A DNA stretch of 64,000 nucleotides from Thalassia testudinum (GCA_037157565.1 JAZHRO010000014.1:98053501-98117500); one strand, 5' to 3'. Positions 45,046 to 58,526 are shown, counted from the first letter of the stretch. Numbers and translations are program-made. The notes: generated by a model not told the origin, from the sequence alone.

Positions 45046-46496
45046 TGTAGCTTGCAAAATGCGTCTATTAGATAAAATTTATAATTGAAACTCAAAAAGT
45101 GAGTCTCGAGTCGAACACGGGGAGGCGAACGTTTGGTTTTGAAAATCCACGTTTCTCTTTTATTTATTTTTGGTCATTTTTATCTTTTCTGATTTTTTTG
45201 GTATTTTTAGCAAGCAAGAGATCAGTTTGATGACTTCTAACTAATCTACTTGCAACAATATAAGAGAGAGAGAGAAATAGAGAGAAATAATCATCTATTT
45301 ATAAACGAATATTTGTTACTCTACAAAAGTTGAAAATCTATACTACGAAAGCGTAAAAAGATAGAATGAGGTGAGAGAAATCCCCTTTGATTGTCGCTTG
45401 GAGAACGACTCGCTCTGACGTCACCTGGAGGAAGGTAGTGAGAAACGGGACGAATGGGGATGGAGCCGGAGGATGGAGGGTGGTCCACGACAGCGTCGCG
45501 GTGAGGATCTTCTTCCCGAAGGGCGGTGGGAGCATGGCCACGGGATGCTCCAAGAATGGGGATGAGGGGAGGGAAAGTTGTTTGATTTTCTACTCTAGAG
45601 GAGCATCCCGAGCTTGGGACAAGCTCTCCCTAGAGCCTTGGAGGTGGTGAGAGGAAGAAAGGAAGAGATGGTTTGGAATGGTGGTGGGTAGGTCCTTTTA
45701 TAGTGAAGGAGGAAGAACAAATTCGCATCTGGGTCATTACTGACGTCCGTAAATGTTGCTGCAGCTGTCACTGAAGATCCACCCTTTAATTACTCTTGCT
45801 GGCGTGCATAGACCATTAGTGACAGCTGCAAGCGTCACTAAAAGCCCGCGTCATTGAAGATCCGCGCTTATCCTCCGCTGGCTCGCGCATCGCGCACTGC
45901 ACGCTTCACGCTCTTGTGCTCCTCGTGCCTTGTCGTGCACATGCGTGCTGGCATGCACTGTGCTGTTGCTGTGCGCGGCTGCAGCTATGCATGGTGTGCT
46001 ACTGCTAGTCGGTGTTGGGCAGCCTGGATGGCGCCACGTGGTGCCATTTGGGTCGTCCATTCTTCTTTCTTTTGTAGAGGGTGCCATGGTGCTCAGATCG
46101 AGATGATTCTCACGCTGCTGGACTGCGATCGTCACTTCAGATCCATCCGTACAGTTGGATTTTGCATTGGAAATCCATATGGATGTCACATTATTCTTTG
46201 GCTGTTGATCTTCCTCTAACTTTGTTTGAAGCTACGGATCTCCAATCTAGACAATTTCAGAGGAGTTAGACTCTGATCGTCGTCCTAATCAGATCCGTAT
46301 GATCCGATCATCCATCCGAGGCCCTGAAATGAGTCCTCTCTTGACCATAAAAAGGACCTAATTAACCTAAAATATATACAACTACTCTAAATGTAGAATG
46401 ATGTATGCTATGCAATATTTATAACATGAAATGCAAATCTAAGCCTAGGAACATGCATGAATAGGCATTTTAACCTAAATAGATGTGTCTACATCA
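45046..46496 (-). repeat. E2 3' LTR
   Basis: Pairs with E1 LTR blocks. The right end TACATCA (46496) abuts a weak purine tract (element strand CTATCTAGGGTGG), fitting LTR start TGATG. The left end at 45046 is my choice of TG next to where similarity to E1 begins. TATA (minus) in 'CTTTTATAG' near 45695-45705. Confidence 0.75.
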
Positions 46497-47199
46497 CCAC
46501 CCTAGATAGTTCATTAGCTACCCAATTTATGTAAAAATCATGAGAAAGTGAGTCAGTGTAGATGCTTAGACTTAAAATCTCCTCAAATCAGAGGACGAGT
46601 TGATAAGTCGTTTACTTATCATCCCAATTTATTTATTAGATTAAAGATGAAATTGAATTGTCGAGAACTCGAGACTAAGTCCACATTCGAGTGGATACCC
46701 AGGCTAATTAAGCTCGAAGACCTAAAGAGACTAGGTGTTTAGGTCCTCGTATCATTTCCTAAAGTTAATAACACCTAATGCCTAAGTTCTCTTCTCCTAA
46801 ATCTTTTTTTTAATAAAATAACAGGAAATTACTATTACAGCTGACAAAAAGATTATTTCCTAAGATATCCACCCCTCCATGCTTAGCTAATGTAATGTTC
46901 TCATTGTTAAAATGAAAGCATGTAGGAAAGCAGAAATGGAAGAAAAGCACCTAGTTTCCATGAGATTCTAGTTAGCTCGAAATAGTCTTTACACATGCTG
47001 AGTTTAGTGCCTTCAATAGGAGTTTTATTGATTTAGTATAGAGGAGGTATGGGTGGATATAGGATTTGTGCAATGGTTGGGTGAAAAAGGATGGTGAGGG
47101 TTTGGTGATGAGTTGGGGGTTTGTGGGTACTCTAGAATATCTAACATTTCAAGAGTTTCTCCCTAAAGTTCAATTTCATCCTCATAATTTGGGTGCTTA
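46497..47199 (-). other. E2 3' noncoding region
   Basis: No gene. Second-polypurine-tract equivalent at 46869-46886 (element strand CTAAGCATGGAGGGGTGG) with hairpin AATG-AGAA-CATT at 46894-46905, and the 'GCTGAGTTTAGTGCC' block near 46999. Confidence 0.65.
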
Positions 47200-47691
47200 A
47201 TCCAACCATCCTAATCTACATGATTCCCACCCAAACGTTGAACTTCAAACTCTAAAAATTCAGGATGAGGACATTGGTGGGTTTTAACTTGATCATGTGA
47301 ATCATCCAACCAATTTCCAAATTCATAAATATCTTCCTCATCTTGGGTTGCCACAGTTTGTTGTATGTCTTTATTGTCCTCAATTATCCCAACAACCGTA
47401 TGATTTTCTACCTGAGTTTGGGTTGAGTTGTCCCTTAAAAGGTTGTCTAAGGTATGTATGGCCATTACCTCCTCTATTCTGCCAAGCTCCTCCATCAAAC
47501 CACACTTAATTTTTCCTCCCTTGAGACCTCAAAAATATTAAATCGATTCATTTTATTCCCATAGGCCATTTCTATATTTCCCAATTCACAATCAATCCTT
47601 GCCTTGGTGGTAGCCAAGAAAGGTCTTCCCAAAATAATCAGGTTGTGGTTGAGCAGTTTTGGTTGTTCCATGTCCAGGACCATAAAATCAG
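47200..47691 (-). pseudogene. E2 protease C-terminal half and acidic linker
   Basis: From the junction with F leftward: 'FMVLDMEQPK', '[20 protein letters not shown]', the second conserved block of the aspartic protease. A stop or frameshift at about 47495 leads into an acidic 95-codon frame rich in Asp/Glu/Gln, matching the protease-RT linker by position. No RT follows. Confidence 0.75.
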
Positions 47692-50436
47692 TGATGCGAA
47701 CAACATCATGAGCCATAACTAGCTCATTTTGATCCAATTAAGTTAGTAAATGCTCCTACATAACTGCCACAGAGCCATAAGTCACTACATAACCATTCTG
47801 AGGGAAATACAAGAAAATAGGGTTAAAACTATAATTTCACCATCATATCATGAATGCAGTACAATCACGGGTTTTCCCAAGGGGTAATTGGGGGTCAAAT
47901 GGTCCTAAAAGACTAACAAGTGGGTTAAAACAAACAGAAAAGGGTTTGCACGTATTTTGATAATTAAATGACTTTTGAAACCCTAAAAATAGACCCGCTT
48001 AATTAACTGAGGTTCTGATCAGGATAAAATTCACCTAAACCCTCTAAAATTCATAGAAAAATATTCTTTAGGGTTTGGAACCTTTAATTTGACCATCAGA
48101 ACCTGTCTTGACCCAAAATAGAGTCCTAGACTGACATTTGCCCTAATTTGGGTTTTTGCGTAAATTACCCAATCAAACGAGGTCAAAACCTAACTCTAAC
48201 TTCACCATTGGATTCCTTGGGTCCAAAATTTAGGCCCATTCTAAGATCATTTTGACCAAGTTTGCATTTTGGTCGAGTCAGACTCCTTTTATTTCATTCA
48301 GACCCTTAACTTTTGAATTTTCTTACAAATAGCCCCCCAACTTCATTGTCTTCTTCACAAGTAGGTCCTCGTGCCATTTTTGGAAGGTGAAATCTTAATC
48401 ATCTAGTTTCAAGAGATGATTTCTCGCTCGATTCTCAATCAATCCTTCTCAAAATTGATACGAGGATTCCTTGGGATGTTTCCTTCCATTTGAGCCATTC
48501 CTTGGGCTCTAAGTCCCTTCCAAAAGGCCGTGCGAACCATTCAAAGGTTTGGGTATCCCTTTTCGCAACTACCTTCCAAGCTTGAAAACTTCTTTCCAAG
48601 CTTGGAAGGGCTTCCTATGGTCTATAAGAGAGACACTAAGGCACGGCCGTGCTCTTCAGCAAGTTTTGGCCGAAGAAGCCCTCATTTTCTCCATCTCCAG
48701 CCACCTTCAGACTTAGCTCTGGCGACCCCTCTCCACTCTCCTCCTCTGGTCGTCCAACCATCAAATTAGATGGCCGACGATCCTCCCCTCATCTTCGCGA
48801 ACCTCTCCTGCCAGCGAGAGGTCGTGCCTCTATCTCAGTCGATGTCGCCGTCTCGCAGCACCGTCCTCCTTCTCCAGCTCTGGTCGACCAACACCAGTGC
48901 CCTCCGTCTCTCTATCGCATCCCTAAGTTCCTCTATCCCTCCTCTCTCACAATACTTTCTTTTCCTACTTTAACAACACATGCACAACCACTGATTCTCC
49001 CTCAACACTGTCACCTTCTTCCGCTATGGTGAAGCTCCGGCGACGCCTATCCACCATTCCATTGCACGAATCTCGCCACTACCACCCCCATCAGCTCTGC
49101 CATAACTCCATGAACAAAAGCCCTAACCTAATTCCACCTATCGCTCACCCAAACTCGCCCCCGAACACAGACCGAATCCGCCCCACATGCATAGGCCTCA
49201 TCACACCACACAACCACCATCGTCGCACTTGCCGTGGTCCAGCGATCCTGCCTGAGCCTTCTGACTCGGCTGAAAGGCCTTCTTGTTGATTTCAGGTACT
49301 CACATCCTCCGCCATTGATGAGCAAGCTTCGAGCTTGCTTGAAGCTCGCTCCAAGTCATGACATCCCCAGGTGGAAGTCCCAGGTCGCGTGGAAACAACT
49401 CGCACACATGCCCAGGTGGTCAATTGGATGCATTGACCTCGCGAGCTGAGGCAATTGAAGAGAGACTGTGCTACTGCAGAAGCGCAAAAGGAAGGTGGGA
49501 CTTTAGTCCCACCTTAGAAGCTGAGGAGCGCACTGCAGCACATAAGTTGAATTTGTGTTTAAGGCCTATCACCTCAGACACTGGGGGTGAGGTCCCTGCT
49601 CACCTGCTCACCTGCACCTCGCCCGTGAATCGTTCCCCCACGGGCCTGGCACAGATCCAACCGACCTAACCCATTCCACTCCTCGGCTACGATCACGCCC
49701 GCAGCCCTGGACCCGGGTGTGCTCTAGGTCTGAAACTCGATTACCCGGTACTGTGGATGGCTCTGGGAGAGCATGTCCTAGAGAGAGAAAGAGAGATAGT
49801 GTGCGAGGGCAGGGGGTTTTGCTGCAAGGAGTAACGACTGACAGCCGTTTGAAGGATCTTTCCCCTCAGCGTGAAGGAGAACTGAGAAGAAAGAAAGAAG
49901 AAAAGGAGAAGGCCTGAGCACATGAAGAAAAGAGAAGGAAGGGGAGCCACACAGGAAGAGAAGGAGAAGAGTAGAAGAACAGAAGAAGAAGAAGAAGAAG
50001 AAGAACAAGAAGAAGAGGAGAAGCATAGAGAAAGTAAGAAGATGAAGAGAAGAGAAGGCAAGGGAAACATAAAGAAAGAATGGAGAAGCAGAGAGACCCT
50101 TGAGTCTCTAAACAGCACTGTAGCACAAGCTGTTTAAGCTGTCTGATACATTTGATTGCATATATTTGAGGCTTTGATTTAATTGTTATTTGTTAGGAGT
50201 AATTGGTGATTTAAATGACCATTTTACTCCATTCTTTTTGCACATTCATACCTGATGTCATTCTTATTGCAATCTCTTATATTCTTGATTCAAATTGTGA
50301 TCTTGAGTTTTGAATTTCGCATTGCTCCCTATGTTCGACCTCGGACTTAAAATTTGAGTATAAATTTTATCTGTTTTCAAAGCGATTTTGGCTATACTAT
50401 AATGCAATTTTTAACCTCGATTTCTCTGTGACAACA
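47692..50436 (+). repeat. Element F 5' LTR
   Basis: TATA at 48623-48630, GGTGGGAC hairpin at 49492-49515, (GAA)n tract at 49965-50080, TCCCTATGTTCGA block at 50326-50338, end ACAACA. Confidence 0.95.
48594..48630 (+). promoter_or_regulatory. Element F TATA box with upstream palindrome
   Basis: TATAAGAG at 48623 preceded by the perfect palindrome TTCCAAGCTTGGAA (48594-48607), 15 bp away. The 3' LTR copy has the same palindrome (59461-59474) and a better TATAAAAG at 59490-59497. Confidence 0.75.
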
Positions 50437-50439
50437 TTT

Positions 50440-50456
50440 TGGCACTGTTGCCGGGG
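50440..50456 (+). other. Element F primer binding site (tRNA-Asp, decayed)
   Basis: TGGCACTGTTGCCGGGG; complement of the tRNA-Asp 3' end with two changes (GCGCC to GCACT). Confidence 0.85.
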
Positions 50457-51408
50457 GGCAACGCATAATTCAGATCTCTTGGTTGCAATATCTGAGTCAA
50501 TACTAACTTACTCTATCTCTTTTGACTTTGATCTATTTCAGGGGATCCATTGAGGAAGATTGGCCGCACATCAACCACTCCAGGGGCAAGTGAACTCCAT
50601 CTACCTTCTTCTAAACCCATGAATCTGAAAGAGTTAAAAGAAAAGGAAGGAATCAATTAGGGCTACTTGCATTATATTCTTAGATTAATCAAGAAGTTGC
50701 CTGATTTGATACATTCTACAAACATTCAAACCTTGATCTATGCACCCATTTGAAGCTAAGGTATCTAGGGCTATCACATTCTTGTTTGAGCCCTAGGTAC
50801 CACATTTTGACAAACTAAATTGTACCAAATTAGAGCAAATTAAGGATTCCAGTTTAGGATTTTAAAGACACACTTGCTTAACCAAGAATTTATCTCTCCA
50901 AAACAATGTGTGCCTAGACCTTGATTGAACTGATTTATTCAAGGAAAACCCTAAAATCAGGCTCTTAAATTCATTTGAACACTAAAAGAGGGACCTAAAT
51001 TTCTCAAGAGGACAATACAGGTGAAGTTGACCCTCCTTGTTGGGTTAACCAATCTTCAAATTAGGTCAGTTTTTTCACAAAAAACATCTTAAAAGTTCAA
51101 GTGAAATCATAAGCACCCTTACTCTTAATTAAAACTGGTAGACTTAAGAGGTCAAGTCCCCATTCTGGTCTACTTGGAACATCAGTGACAAGAGAGGTCG
51201 GGTGGGGGAAACTCTGTAACCTGTGGGGGTGCTCTACTGTGTAGGGGTCTTTGCAGGACTCTCCCTCTCTGGCTGCCCAGGTAATTCTCAGGTGGATGGC
51301 TTTTTGACTAAGGGGTATCATCTACCCTGAACCTCTATAGTCATCCAAAATTTTTGGGTGTCTTGATTGGGTCCATCACATTCTACCTCTCATCTACTCC
51401 ATCGGTGC
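50457..51408 (+). other. Element F leader
   Basis: No gene. The conserved block at about 51130-51390 matches the A and B leaders, including GTAGAC...GTCTAC arms and 'GGCTGCCCAGGTAATTCTC'. Confidence 0.7.
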
Positions 51409-52440
51409 ATGTTCAGGAGGAGGTCTCTAAGACCATCCTTGAGGCCTCCTTTACCTACTCATTCACGTTGAGGCCAAGCCTCACCCTCCTTGTTTGTGTA
51501 ACAACCCAATCCAATCGATATCTCTTTTGATTCATCTGAACCTGATTCTCCTTCATCCATCATCATGGCACAACTAGCAGAAGAAAATAATCTTGAAAAT
51601 CAGCTTCAGTGCCTCAATGATCTATTCCAAGCCTTTGTGAACCCACCACAGCGTTCAATGATGCGAGATCACTACAATCCCACTACGGTGGCAGTCGAAC
51701 CTCGAGTACAAATCCTCGTTGGAGGACCTGACACTGAACTCAAGCCCAACATGATTCGTGCCATTCCTAAATTCCATGGGTGTAATTTCAAAGATTTTTT
51801 CCAGCATATCAAGCAACTCAAGCATTTAGCCCTAACCTTCAGGTTAGAAGCTCAAAATTGGGATGTTCTAATCATGAAAATGTTCTCCTTCTCTCTCATA
51901 GATAAAGTTGCTCACTAGTACCAAGCCCAAACACGTCCAATCAACACCTGAGCGGAACTTCAATCCGAGTTTTCGAGAAAGTTCTTCCCTGTTGGACGGA
52001 CAAATGCTTTGTGGCACCAGATCACACATTTCACACAACAAGCACGAGAACCACTTCACGAGGCATGGGATCATTTTTTGGATCTCATGCAAAAGTGCCC
52101 CCACCACGGAGTTCCTAAATGGGCACAAGTCCAGTCTTTTTACCAGGGGCTCCGTGAGGATATTCGATTGTTCTTTAATGCGACATGCAGAGGAAACATC
52201 ATGGGCCAACACGAAGACACCGTGTGGGAAATTCTCGAGAATACGTGCGAGAACTCCATCAATAATGAATCCATGGGCATGTTCGACCAGACTAATGCTC
52301 ATGCATTGACGAATCTAAAGGGAGCTCATGGGACGTAGGGCCTGTCCTCTTCCGTCGACTTGGAACTGATGACCATTCATTTGGACAAGGTCTCTATTAT
52401 TAAGAAGAAGGTGGATGAGCTAACTCGACACTTGTAGCAA
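51409..52440 (+). pseudogene. Element F gag fragment
   Basis: Includes 'MAQLAEENNLENQLQCL' and the capsid-like region ('NMIRAIPKFHG', '[16 protein letters not shown]'). Two Trp codons of A ('AHWY' and 'NTWEE') are stops here. Confidence 0.85.
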
Positions 52441-53639
52441 GCCACCTCTGCGCAAAACCCGTTCATGCAACCACCCTCTGGCAAGGAGGCTGAGCACAAC
52501 ATCTATCACCGACCTTCTTAGGGGATGGACCCATATCCACCCCCATCTGATTCTGGTTTCGGAGGAAACTCTTGACCCACCTACTCTTGTTGGGGGAACT
52601 CTGAACCCTCGTATTCTGACTTTTCCAAGGTTCCTTAGACCTGTGAGGATCTCATCGCCATTCAGAATGATCCATTCTCAAACACTTACAACCTTAGATG
52701 GCATAATCATCCTAATTTCACATGGTCAGGCAATACTCAAAATCAGAGACCTCAATATCAACCCTGACCACAAGCTCCTCATCCATATCAGCCACCTCAG
52801 CCTCGGCCTAACCCAACTTATCAATTTGGGCTGACTCATACAGATTAAATGACTCTTATCCTTCAGACTCTGGCTAACATTCAGAAGATGAATGCGGCTA
52901 TGCAAAAACAACACAGAGACGAGATCATAGAGGTTCGCAATCAACTTGCCTAAATGGCAAATCCTCGCCAACCTGGTGCACTTCCTTCACAACCTCTGCC
53001 TAATCTGAATAACGTGCTGAACCAGAGGCACGTTATGAACTCAAATCAAGGCCAAGCTCACTTTGTTTATTAGGCCCCTTTTACTCTATCACCCGATGGG
53101 ATGGAGGCTTCGACATCATATACGAGTTACCAGCAGCAAGCACCTCTTCTACCCACACCAAACCAGAACTAGGCAGGATTGAATTTTGTTACTACCTGCA
53201 GTGGCAAAACAACACAGGACCCACCTTATCCAAGACATTCCCAGCCTGGTAATACAAACCCTTACCCTAGGATAGTCATCCAAGACACCTCTGTCCTAGA
53301 TCAAGAACATGGACTTATTATAGAGGAACCATTTAAGGTTCCATTTTCCGAGGCCTTGACCAAATGAAAAAGGATAACCAAAACTGTGGCACTTGAGGAG
53401 GACCTGGTTAAGCTCTTTGAGCAGGTCCATATAAACATCCCCTTGATGGATGCAATACACCATGTACCAGCTTATGCATGATTTCTTAAAGACGTATGTA
53501 CACCTAAGTGTAAGTCGTGAACTAAAGATAGGAATCCAATCGTACTGTCGGAGCAAGCTAGCTCCGTCATTTTGAGCAAACTCCCACGTAAGGTGAAAGA
53601 CCCAGGCACCCCTCTGATCTCCTGTGAAATTAGTGATAT

Positions 53640-53990
53640 ACAATTCGACTAAGCTTTATTAGGCTTAGGAGCCTCCATAAATTTGATACCTACATCCCTA
53701 CTAGACTACTTCGAGGAATCTGAGCTTAAACAGACTAAAATGACTTTACAACTAGCCGATCGATTAATTAAGTCACCAAAAGGAATTCTCAAGGATGTCA
53801 TAGTTAGGGTACATGATTTCTATTTTCCAGTAGATTTTATTGTCTTAGACATGAATGCTCCTAAGAATGTGAAGAATACACCGATCATACTAGGGAGACC
53901 CTTTCTGGCCACTTCTAGGGCCAATATCAATTGTGAGGAGGGCTAAATTGAATTAAAGTTTGGGAGGAAGACACTAAAGATCGACATCTT
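53640..53990 (+). pseudogene. Element F protease fragment
   Basis: [12 protein letters not shown] replaces LLDLGAS, so the active-site Asp is gone; '[14 protein letters not shown]' is kept. A stop precedes the motif (53650-53652). Confidence 0.88.
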
Positions 53991-54447
53991 TAAGACCTAA
54001 TAAGGAATTAATTATGGAGTCATAGAATAGATTTGCAATATCGAAGCTGTGGTTGACGACTTTATTGAGGAAAGACCAACTATTTTTGACCAACCACAAG
54101 AGGATCAAAACTCGCAATTAGAGGAGCTCGAACTCAACCTAGACACACCCATAGCTCCTTCCTTTGCTCCCGACACCCACCCAGAACCACCTGCTGCTGC
54201 TGACAACCTAGTTTTGGAATTAAAGCCTCTTCTCGATCATCTCAAGTACATCTTTTTGGGTTCCAATCAGACGTTTCCTGTGATTATCAACTCTCGACTC
54301 ACACCAGATCAGGAAACATGCTTGATTTCTATTCGCTAGCAGCATCAAAGAGACATTGGATGGACTCTCAATGATCTGACTGGTATCAACCCTTCATACT
54401 ACAATCATCACATCTACACTGAAAAGGGCTCACGACCATCTCGTGAA

Positions 54448-55250
54448 ATGCAGAGACGCCTAAATCCAAATCTACAGGATGTCATGAAAAAGAAAATCAT
54501 CAAGTGGTTAGATGCAGGGATCATCTACCCGATCTCCGATAGTCGATGGGTAAGCCCAATCCAAGTTGTGCCTAAGAAGGCAGGGCTTACAGTCATCATG
54601 ACTGGAACCAGAGAAACCATATCGACCTGTATTGCAAACTCATGGAGAGTATGCATTGATTATAGAAGACTCAATTCCTCCACGAAGAAGGATCATTTCC
54701 CACTACCGTTCATTGATCAGATTCGCGAGAAACTAGCGGGAAATTGATTCTTCTGCTTTTTGGATGGGAACTTCGGTTACAATTAGGTCACAATCCATCC
54801 CAAGGACCAAGAGAAGACCACTTTCACCTACCCCTTTGGAACATACGCATTCCGAAGGATGCCATTCGGTCTCTGCAATGCATCCGCTACTTTTCAGCGG
54901 TGCATGCTTGCCATATTCTCAGATATGGTAGGTGAATACCTTGAAGTCTTCATGGATAACTTCTCAGTATTTGGTGAATCATTTGATGATTGCCTCCTAC
55001 ACTTGGTCCAAATCCTCAGGCAGTGCATCGATGTGAACTTGGTTCTTATCTGGGAAAAGAGCCACTTCATGGTACCTAAGGGAATTGTCTTGGGACATCT
55101 CATCTCTGAGAAATGCATCCAAATTGATCGAGCCAATGTAAATCTGATTTCCAAACTCCCAATGCCTAGCTCGGTCGAACTTTCCTGGGGCACGTTAGTT
55201 TTTACCGTCGATTCATTCCCGATTTCTTGAAAATCACTCACCCTTGACTA
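54448..55250 (+). pseudogene. Element F reverse transcriptase fragment
   Basis: Has '[16 protein letters not shown]' and '[14 protein letters not shown]', but the active site FMDD of A reads FMDN (near 54951). Stops at about 54745 and 54784. Confidence 0.85.
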
Positions 55251-57096
55251 ATCTTCTATCTAAGGATGTCCTCTTTGAAATCTCCAAGGAGTGCGCTCAG
55301 GCATTCGAGGTCTTGTGTGATCGAGTTACCCAAGCACCTATCCTGTAGTCCCCTGATTGGTCTCAACCCTTTGAGATCATGTGCGATGCATCTGATTATG
55401 CTGTAGGGGCGGTACTTGGGCAAAAAATAGATGGGAAACCCGTGGTCATCTACTACACTAGCAATACACTTGATGAGGCTCAGTGTAACTATACAGTTAC
55501 TGAGAAAGAGCTACTAGCCATAGTATTTGCCCTGGAAAAATTCAGATCATATCTTTTGGGTTCCCGAGTTATCATATACTCAAATCACACTGCAGTGAGG
55601 CACCTCCTTGTGAAGAAGGATGCGAAACCTTGACTAATCTGCTGGATCTTGCTGTTGCAGGAATTCGATCTCGAGATTTGCGACAAAGTGGGAAAATAGA
55701 ACATGGTAGCTGACCACTTGTCCCATCTTTCTTCTTCCATCATTGACCCATCTGGTCCAATCACTAAGCATTTTCCGAATGAGCACCTGTTAGCCATTCG
55801 CAATCTCCTTTGGTTTGCTCATATTGTAAACTACTTGGTTACGAGGAAAGTTCGCAAGATTGGCCGACTTCCAAGCGGGACAAATTGATTATCGAGGCCA
55901 AGTACTATATTTGGGAGGAACCATACCTTGTCCACATCGACAATGATCAGGTGATACGGAGATGCATTCCTGACGGCGAGGTCAATGACGTAATATCATT
56001 CTGTGATGACCAGGCCTACGTTGACCATTTCTTTGGGCATAAAACCGCAGCGAAAATTCTCCAGTGTGGGTTCTTTTGGACCACTTTGTTTAAAGATGCA
56101 CAGACATATTGTAGGGAATGTGTTCGTTGTCAGACCCTCAGCAACATGGGCTTGTGGGATATGATGCCCTTGAACCTGATTATTGTGTGCGAAATCTTTG
56201 ACATATGGGGAATTGATTTCATGGGACCCTTTTCCGAATCTAACGGCTTCGAATACATTCTACTTGCTGTTGATTATGTCTCTAAATGGATCGAAGACAT
56301 CCCCACGAGAACTAGTGATCATAAAGTTGTCCTCTGATTTATCAAGAGAACATCTTTACCAGATTTTGTGTTCCTAAGGCCATCATCAGCGATGGCGGGT
56401 CTCCTTTTACCAATGTGCACTTCCAGTCCCTGATGAAAAAGTATGGGGTTTCGCATCGTATCTTGACTCCTTACCACCAGCAAACTAATGGACTGACAGA
56501 ACTGTTAAATCAAGAGATCAAGATGATCCTTTAGGTCATGTTCGACTTGATCGAAAAGATTGGTCTACTCACCTTCCAGAAGCCTTGTGGGCCTCTAGGA
56601 CTGCCCGTAAGACCCAATTAGGCATGTCACCCTTCAGACTAGTGTACGGTAAGGCATGTCACCTTCTCGTCGAGATGGAGCACAAGGCTTATTGGGCAAT
56701 ACAAAAGTACAATCTGGATCTACTGAAGGTTGGAATACACCGTCGGTTGCAATTGAGCGAGATCGAGGAACTATGCAATGATGCATATGAGAACTTGTGT
56801 ATCTACAAGGAGGGGGTTAAACCCTTCCATGACAGGCACATTGTGCGAAAATCTTTCCACCCTGGTCAGAAAGTTCTACTCTTTGATGCCAAACTCAACT
56901 TTTCCCAGGAAAACTCAGATCAAAATGGATTGGACCATTTTTGGTGAGATGAATCGTTGGAAATGGAACTATTGAAATCAGCCAACCCAGCCTTGATTCA
57001 GAACCCTTTATTGTGAATGGTTAGTGACTCAAGCCGTTCATTGAACTCACTGATGCGAACAGAGCTGAGGTATCTTTTGATCTCCATTCTCCCTAA
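55251..57096 (+). pseudogene. Element F RNase H and integrase fragments
   Basis: RNase H with '[14 protein letters not shown]' and 'TEKELLAIVF'; integrase with 'WGIDFMGPF', then a frameshift and 'ISDGGSPF' in another frame; '[15 protein letters not shown]' keeps the Glu. Several stops. Confidence 0.85.
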
Positions 57097-58526
57097 GCTT
57101 ATTGCACCTAGCCAATGGCGTTAAACTCAGCACTTAATGGGAGGCAACTCGTCATCTTTTTGAAAAATTCGAAACCCTTCTTGACACATCTTATGCTAAA
57201 CTCATATTACACTTTAGGGATCATCCATTAGAACAACAGACTCTACCTCTAGTACCCGTACCCAAGCTTGAAATCATCCGCAACAGTCATCCCAACCATC
57301 CACCCACCCAACACCTGTCCTAATGAATGATCTAAGCTAAACTCAAACCCACTTAATTTACAATGAGGGCATTGCAAATCATAGGCATGGGGGGTATTAA
57401 AGTGCAAAACATCGTGAAAATCACTTCGTAAGAGAGGGTTTCATAAAAAAAATCATAAATTCCAAGAAAAAACCAAAAAAATAAAAAAATTGAAAAAGAA
57501 TAAAAATAGGAGAAGGGAGGAAATTTTGAATTGATTGCATATCATTTGTTGAGGAGAAAAGGGATGGAGTTAAAAATGGCAAAAAGGAGCACAATTTGAA
57601 TAGAAAAGAAAAAGAGAGTCATTAGTAAAAGATTAAGGAATTAACTTAGTTCTAGACCAAATCAAAAGAAAGAAGATGAAAGACAAAAAGTGTTAAGAGA
57701 AAAAAGAGATTAGTAGGAATGCTGATCTTAGGCCTCTTGGGCTGCAATCTTAGGCTTAAAAATTCAAGTATCTGCTAAGATCTGGATAGTTCTCAAGAGG
57801 TTGGGGAAAATGTGAAGCTTAAGTATTAGGTCTAATGCTTAGGGATTATTCGACCTCGTTAACTGACCTCTGGTTTGCGAGATTCAGTAACCTAAGCACC
57901 CTAATCCACACACAGTCTGGTTCAGTTGCTTAAGTATCAAAATCACGTAAATGCATTAAATCTGTTCCGAAAAAGATTTAACTACAGATTGGATTTAGCT
58001 ATAGAATGCCATGGGCGGGATTATCTTGAAATCTCGAAAGCCAGGGTTCTGGGGTTGCCATGGGTGGTGCTATCTCGAAGTATCGATTGCTAGGGATCCT
58101 ACGAGGTTGATGGTGGGAACTAGGAATCCGATACAGACCGTATTATAAAGCTAATCTGAGGCTAGAAATGAAAAGAAAAGAGAGAGAAAACTCCCCAAAA
58201 AGAAAGAAAAGTTCTTTTGTCTCTCTCTTACAAAAACACACTGCAAATTGAACCTGGTCTAAAACATGTTACAAGCACAGGTGCTTTAACCGCAGAGTTC
58301 AACGAACTTTAGGTTAGTTCCTGTGGGCCTTAGAAACTTTCACGGCAGATTGAGGCTAGAGCTGGTCAGGTCTGAATCTTGGTTGGTACTTGAGTACCTC
58401 TAGGACTACTATCAGCATTTTGACCTAATCTACAAAAGAAAGCATACATCAGAGTTTTGAGCATAGAAAAGCATATGGTCTAGAATTAAAGTTAATTCCA
58501 TGAGATTTCGCTAAGGGACTAGCAAA
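57097..58526 (+). other. Element F 3' noncoding region
   Basis: No ORF. Second polypurine tract ATAGGCATGGGGGGTATT at 57381-57398 with hairpin CAATG-AGGG-CATTG at 57361-57374; A-rich stretch 57440-57500; tandem-repeat units at about 57995-58100. Confidence 0.75.

Larger units (their letters stand above)
51409..57096 (+). pseudogene. gag-pol: Element F gag-pol polyprotein, inactivated
   Basis: Collinear with A (5688 vs 5700 bp), from a start matching [10 protein letters not shown] in A to the same C-terminus. At least fifteen in-frame stops, most at codons that are Gln, Trp or Arg in A, plus frameshifts near 55190 (small deletion in '[11 protein letters not shown]') and 56350. The protease catalytic Asp is Gly (GGC at 53662-53664). 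Confidence 0.95.

Noticed and set aside
46548..46742. Short host-gene exon candidates near 46.5 kb and 48.5-49.6 kb
   Set aside because: Fall inside the E2 3' region and the F LTR; no known domain or splice pattern.
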